DNA of 8,737 nucleotides from an uncultured Clostridia bacterium (GTDB lineage Bacteria; Bacillota; Clostridia; UBA1381), in contig CAKSGP010000038.1 of the NCBI GenBank assembly GCA_934454745.1, positions 1-8,737 of the forward strand. Direction: 5' to 3'. Numbering within the stretch: position 1 is the stretch's first letter; every line of letters starts with the position of its first letter. Of this stretch, positions 4,677 through 8,737 are shown piece after piece. Both the position numbers and the translations under genes were made by a program. The notes under the pieces were generated by a model. That model made no database searches and was not told the origin of the DNA. It saw only the letters and a program-made list of their open reading frames with translations.

Positions 4677-7600
4677 ATGAAGTATTCAGACTTGATTAGC
4701 TTTAATCCGATAGAGGATGTTATTCAGCTTACTACAGCGGACGATGCGAATCTAGCGAAAGAGTATGTGGAATCTTATGTTATGTCTGATACCATGGCAG
4801 CAAATTTAAAAAGCCCGGTATTAGATCAGCTTCAAATGGATGAGGTGGTTGATAATAAGGGTGTTCTTGTTGTAGGTAACTATGGTACTGGTAAATCACA
4901 TTTGATGAGCGTGATTTCTTCTGTAGCGAAAGATGCGGATAACCTTCAGTATCTTCAAAATAAAAAGTTTGCGAAAGAAATGGAATGTATCGCAGGTAAG
5001 TTTGAAGTCCTTCGTATCGAAATCGGTGGCGTAACGATGTCGCTACGTGAGATTTTGTTTGGTTTCATCGAAGACGATTTTGCTGTACGTGGAATTGATT
5101 TTGAAGTACCAGATTTTGATACAGTTCGTGATAATAAAAAATTGATTCGTGATATGATGCTGGCTTTCTCTAAAAAATATCCGGATAAAGGCTATCTGAT
5201 CGTCGTGGATGAGTTTTTGAGTTACCTAACTTCTCGTGATGAAAGACAAATTGTTCTTGATCTTGAGTTTTTCCGTGCGCTTGGCGAGATGTGTTCTAAG
5301 AGCAAGCTGCGCGTAATTTTTGGTGTACAGGAGAAGATTTTTGATAATCCAAAATTCAGCTTTGTATCTGATACGTTGAAGCATGTTTCTGATCGCTTTA
5401 CACAGCTCCTTATTACCAAAGAAGCAACAGCTTATGTTGTGTCTGAGCGTATTTTGAAGAAAACACCAGAGCAGAAGGCCTTAATCCGTGAGCATTTGGA
5501 AAAATTCTCTATGCTTTATACAGGTATGTCTTCCCGAATGGATGAATTTGTAGATCTGTTTCCGATACATCCGGCGTATATTGATGTATTTAATAAGATT
5601 TATTTGATTGAAAACAGACATATTCTGAAAAATATCTCGACGACAATTCGTGATATTTTTGAGTATGATGTGCCCGCGAATGAGCCTGGTATAATCTCGT
5701 TTAATAATTATTGGCCTGCAATTAAATCCAATGGATTACTCAAGAGTGATGTGACCATTAATCGAGTTGTTACTGCTAGTGAACAGCTGGAGGATATCAT
5801 AAACCGTGCGTTTCCCAAGGCAGTATACAAGCCTTTGGCAATTAAAATCATTTATGCATTGAGTGTTCATCGTTTGACGACGAACGGCTTGGATGTCCAT
5901 TTTGGCTTGACGGCAGAAAATCTAAAGGACGATCTTTGTCTTTTTCTTCCGCTTCCAGAACAGGAGGCAGATTTCTTGTTGTCTGTAATAAAGACTACTC
6001 TGAAGGATATTATGACAACTGTATCTGGTCAATTCATTATCCATAACGATGCCAATAACCAATATTATATTGATGTGGATAAGATGGTTGACTATGATGA
6101 GAAAATCAAGCAAAAGGCTTCCATCATGGCAGATGGAGAGCTGAACCGTTATTTCTATAAGCTTATTTACAGTTGCCTTGATTGGGATGCAAACCAGTAT
6201 GTTCAGGGGTTTGAGATTTATCAGCGTGACCTGAATTGGGACAGCCATAACATTTTCCGTGAAGGATATCTCTTCCTGGGTCTGCCGGGAGAGCGCAGCA
6301 CTGCACAGCCAGAGCGTGATTTCTATATTCATATTATGCCGCCATACAGCAGTGGAAGTATTGCTGTGAAAAATTTAAAGGATGAAGTTTATTTCTTTTT
6401 CAAATCTACGGCAGAATTCAAGGAAAGTCTGAGCTTATTTTCTGCTGCAAATGCACAAGCGTTGATCAGCGAAGGCAAGGATAAGGAGGCTTATCAGAAC
6501 AAAGCAGCGATGCATCGCAAAAAACTGATTGAGTATCTGAGTGAAAATAAGAATACTTGCTTTGATGTTCAGTATAAAGGGCAAAAACGGCAGATGATTG
6601 AGATCCTCCGTGGACGCTATAACAGAGATATGGATTTTAAGGATACGGTTGATTTGGCGGCTTCCCTATGTCTTGATGAATATTTCTGCGAAAAGTATCC
6701 GGATTTCCCCGTGATGAAAACAAAAGTAACTAGGAAAAACATGTATGAAAATGTACGCCAGGCATTTGATTGTTTTGCTGGTCGCAAGACGCAGACTGCT
6801 ACAATGATGCTTCAAAGCTTTGGTGTTTTGGATGGCGATAAGATTCGGCCAGAAGGCTCAAAATACGCAGCTTACTATATTGAGTTGTTAAAAAAGCTGC
6901 CGCCGCAGGGTGTTATTAATTACTCTGATATTTTTGATGAAAAGTATGATGGCGAATATGAGGATAAATACTTTAAAATCAATTATATCTTTACACCAAT
7001 TATTTTTCTTTCATTGGTGTATAATGGCTATGCAACTATTACGCTGAATAGTGATAAAACATTAAAAACCAATGTTTTAAGTGCATCGACTTTAGATATA
7101 GTTCCGAAGGTTAATGCATTGGATTTGTATGAATTTAAGTATCTTGCTAGACCTGCGCAGATGGCATTGGCGGAATTAAAAAAGCTTTTTGATGTATTGG
7201 GAATTAACCCAGCTTTGTTGGATAATCCTAATGACCGTGATGAAGGTGTTAAGCAATTGCTGCAAAAAGCACAGGCAAACAGTAACGCTGCCGTTCTTGC
7301 TAATCAGAAGCTGAACAATGGCTTTGAGCTTTGGAATGAAGCACTTGTAGATGCACAGCAGCTGACGGCAATGCAGAAAGCCTGTGCAACAGTCAAGGAT
7401 GAATTCAGTAATTATTCTGCCCGGTTCAATACTCCGGCAAAACTGAATAACTTTACGCTGACTTTTGATGAAATTGAGAAGTTGGCGAAGCAGATTGCGC
7501 TGATCAAGGCTATTGATGAATATGATACATTCCAAAAGAATTGCGTAAACAATGTATCTTACTTGATCAACATAGAGTTCATTGATCTTGGCGCGAATTT

Positions 7601-8366
7601 TAAACAAAAACTGGATATAGCAAAAGCAGAGTTCCGTTCAGCTCGCGACAGCATTTTGACAGGTATATCTGGTGAAGCAGCAGCACAGAAGGTAAATGCT
7701 GTACTGGAACAGGTGAAAAAAGAGTATATCGATATCTATTTTGAAGAACATAAGAAAAAACGTCTAGGTGTTAAGGATGCAAAACGGCGTGGGGAAATAC
7801 AAGAGAGCCTTGAATTGGCAAATCTGCGTAAGCTGCGTGGCATTGAAATTCTCTCCGCAGCCAAGTTGGCAGAGATAGAGCAGGACATGGCAAAGCTGAA
7901 AGTATGCTATGAACTGACACCGACTGAGCTGCAAAAAAACCATATCTGTCCGCATTGCCATTATAACCTTGGTGATCAGGTGCCGAATGTTGCAGGACAG
8001 CTAGATAATTTGGAGGAGCGTATTAGTGATTTTCTGGCGGAGTGGACGCAGACGCTGTTGAACACGATTTCTGATCCAATTGTGGCAAGCCAGAAAGAGT
8101 ATTTGAGTGCAGAGCAGCAGCAAGCCATTGATAACTTCATTGAATCTGGTACACTGCCGAAGCGCATTGACGATTTCTTTATCAAGGCAATACAGACATT
8201 ACTGAAAGGCTTTGAGCCAGTAGTAGTTGATGCAAAAGATTTGATAGATAACATTACGAAGTTGCCGCCGATGGATGAAGCTGCCTTCAAGCAAAAGCTG
8301 AATGAGCTGATTTCTGGTTATACGAAAGGCAAGGACGCAAGCAAGCTGCGTATTATTGTTAAGTAA
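4677..8366 (+). CDS. brxC: BrxC-like P-loop ATPase (DUF6079 family), BREX core protein
   Basis: This 1229-aa cytoplasmic ATPase is of the type that forms the large AAA-like component of BREX systems. The N-terminus (KYSDLISFNPIEDVIQLT) and the following ATPase domain are characteristic of DUF6079 proteins. Walker A is GNYGTGKS at 67-74 and Walker B is YLIVVDEF at 173-180. A sensor-like strand (RVIFGVQE) follows at 212-219 and an arginine-containing SDRF at 238-241. The middle is a long mixed region without a recognised motif. The C-terminal third is helix-rich and charged and contains one CPHC motif at 1091-1094 flanked by histidines, a possible half zinc site. The start at 4677 is preferred over one nine codons earlier because GGGAGG lies eight bases upstream and the earlier codon overlaps the previous gene. 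In BREX the ATPase is essential for defence, probably powering a complex with methyltransferase and PglZ. The gene is intact. Confidence 0.8.
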   Translation: MKYSDLISFNPIEDVIQLTTADDANLAKEYVESYVMSDTMAANLKSPVLDQLQMDEVVDNKGVLVVGNYGTGKSHLMSVISSVAKDADNLQYLQNKKFAKEMECIAGKFEVLRIEIGGVTMSLREILFGFIEDDFAVRGIDFEVPDFDTVRDNKKLIRDMMLAFSKKYPDKGYLIVVDEFLSYLTSRDERQIVLDLEFFRALGEMCSKSKLRVIFGVQEKIFDNPKFSFVSDTLKHVSDRFTQLLITKEATAYVVSERILKKTPEQKALIREHLEKFSMLYTGMSSRMDEFVDLFPIHPAYIDVFNKIYLIENRHILKNISTTIRDIFEYDVPANEPGIISFNNYWPAIKSNGLLKSDVTINRVVTASEQLEDIINRAFPKAVYKPLAIKIIYALSVHRLTTNGLDVHFGLTAENLKDDLCLFLPLPEQEADFLLSVIKTTLKDIMTTVSGQFIIHNDANNQYYIDVDKMVDYDEKIKQKASIMADGELNRYFYKLIYSCLDWDANQYVQGFEIYQRDLNWDSHNIFREGYLFLGLPGERSTAQPERDFYIHIMPPYSSGSIAVKNLKDEVYFFFKSTAEFKESLSLFSAANAQALISEGKDKEAYQNKAAMHRKKLIEYLSENKNTCFDVQYKGQKRQMIEILRGRYNRDMDFKDTVDLAASLCLDEYFCEKYPDFPVMKTKVTRKNMYENVRQAFDCFAGRKTQTATMMLQSFGVLDGDKIRPEGSKYAAYYIELLKKLPPQGVINYSDIFDEKYDGEYEDKYFKINYIFTPIIFLSLVYNGYATITLNSDKTLKTNVLSASTLDIVPKVNALDLYEFKYLARPAQMALAELKKLFDVLGINPALLDNPNDRDEGVKQLLQKAQANSNAAVLANQKLNNGFELWNEALVDAQQLTAMQKACATVKDEFSNYSARFNTPAKLNNFTLTFDEIEKLAKQIALIKAIDEYDTFQKNCVNNVSYLINIEFIDLGANFKQKLDIAKAEFRSARDSILTGISGEAAAQKVNAVLEQVKKEYIDIYFEEHKKKRLGVKDAKRRGEIQESLELANLRKLRGIEILSAAKLAEIEQDMAKLKVCYELTPTELQKNHICPHCHYNLGDQVPNVAGQLDNLEERISDFLAEWTQTLLNTISDPIVASQKEYLSAEQQQAIDNFIESGTLPKRIDDFFIKAIQTLLKGFEPVVVDAKDLIDNITKLPPMDEAAFKQKLNELISGYTKGKDASKLRIIVK

Positions 8367-8401
8367 AAGACTTGTGAGAAAGCGAGGCGAAGCGTGTGCT
8401 G

Positions 8402-8737
8402 ATGAATACACCGGAGTATCTCTCCATTATCGAAAATATCAAAAACGAGATCAAGGCCGCACAGTATCGTGCAGCAGTTCATGCGAATGCAGATATGCTG
8501 CTGCTTTATTATGATATTGGCTGCGTGATTAACGAGCATAAAGCATGGGGTAATAAGTTTGTAGATAACCTTGCTACGGATATTAGGATTGCTTTCCCAG
8601 AGAGCAAGGGATATTCCGTCCGTAATCTGAAATACATGGCAAAATTTGCTTCTCGTTTTTCTGATAGAAGAATTGTGCAAGAGGTGCTTGCACAAATTAC
8701 ATGGTATCATAATATTGCTTTAATGGATAAGGTTAGA
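8402..8737 (+). CDS. YhcG-family PDDEXK nuclease domain protein (DUF1016), N-terminal part
   Basis: The first 112 residues are present and run off the right edge. They match the N-terminal DUF1016 domain: LLYYDIGCVINEH (34-46), WGNKFVDNLATDI (49-61), FPESKGYSVRNLKYMAKFA (65-83) and ITWYHNIALMDKV (99-111). Family members carry a C-terminal PD-(D/E)XK nuclease domain, which would lie beyond the window, so nuclease activity cannot be checked. The family is frequent in restriction-modification and defence loci as an accessory gene. The gap to the ATPase stop is 35 bases with no terminator, indicating the same operon. The start is uncertain: an in-frame GTG at 8396 sits eight bases after GAGG (8384-8387) and may be used instead of the ATG at 8402, adding two residues. 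Confidence 0.82.
   Translation, partial: MNTPEYLSIIENIKNEIKAAQYRAAVHANADMLLLYYDIGCVINEHKAWGNKFVDNLATDIRIAFPESKGYSVRNLKYMAKFASRFSDRRIVQEVLAQITWYHNIALMDKVR

Larger units (their letters stand above)
66..8737. mobile_element. Integrative element, left portion, carrying a BREX-like defence cassette
   Basis: Two tandem tyrosine recombinases and an excisionase-like gene lie next to the 3' end of rplL, facing the chromosomal gene, with defence-type genes behind them. This is the usual end architecture of site-specific integrative elements. The exact left boundary is not resolved: it could be at the rplL 3' end or anywhere up to about 217, and the start given is the first base after rplL. The right end and second attachment site are outside the window. 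No conjugation, replication or phage structural genes are visible, so it could be an ICE, an IME, a satellite or a defence island. The element call is inference from gene content. Confidence 0.7.

Noticed and set aside
7176..7607. Minus-strand 143-codon open frame inside the ATPase gene, and similar ones at 5922-6332 and 7976-8290
   Set aside because: All lie opposite the continuous 1229-codon ATPase frame and show no family pattern or start signal.
8318..8710. Minus-strand 130-codon open frame at the right end
   Set aside because: It is antisense to the plus-strand YhcG-family reading frame, which shows clear DUF1016 motifs.
1..8737. CRISPR arrays, tRNA or rRNA genes, insertion sequences
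   Set aside because: No regularly spaced repeat series, tRNA-like cloverleaf, rRNA segment or transposase frame was seen. Integration next to a tRNA gene, common for such recombinases, is therefore not supported here.

Overview
The window joins a chromosomal ribosomal-protein locus to the left end of an integrative element carrying a BREX-like phage-defence operon. The first 65 bases are the last 20 codons of rplL (ribosomal protein L7/L12), followed by a strong intrinsic terminator. The AT-rich composition, strong AGGAGG-type ribosome binding sites and L7/L12 tail fit a Firmicutes-type host, possibly Negativicutes. That taxonomic guess is tentative.

From about 66 to 2736 lies an integration module read on the minus strand, in the order small winged-HTH/excisionase-like protein, tyrosine recombinase 2, intrinsic terminator, tyrosine recombinase 1. 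The last recombinase ends about 150 bp from rplL. A tandem octamer (TGCTACTA twice) in that gap is a candidate recombinase-binding or attachment-end motif. No second attachment site is visible, so the right end of the element lies outside the window.

Between 2737 and 3214 is a gene-free divergent control region. It holds short repeats and a small palindrome in the excisionase leader, a perfect 17-bp inverted repeat, and an extended -10 promoter for the plus-strand gene at 3215.

From 3215 to the end, all genes are on the plus strand. They are a BrxA-family protein (DUF1819), a 78-aa XRE-type repressor with its own promoter and inverted-repeat operator candidates, a 140-aa BrxF-like protein without a visible P-loop, a 1229-aa DUF6079/BrxC-like P-loop ATPase, and the first 112 codons of a YhcG-type (DUF1016) PDDEXK nuclease-family protein. 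From the repressor onward the genes are closely spaced (13, 14 and 35 nt) and look like one operon.

A BrxF-like protein next to a DUF6079 ATPase is most like type 3 BREX. The order is unusual: brxA leads the locus instead of closing it, a Cro/CI-like regulator sits inside the cluster, and a YhcG-family gene comes where the methyltransferase (pglX) would be expected. The methyltransferase, PglZ and helicase needed for a complete system would have to lie downstream. The likely picture is a self-regulated defence cassette carried by a site-specific element inserted next to rplL.
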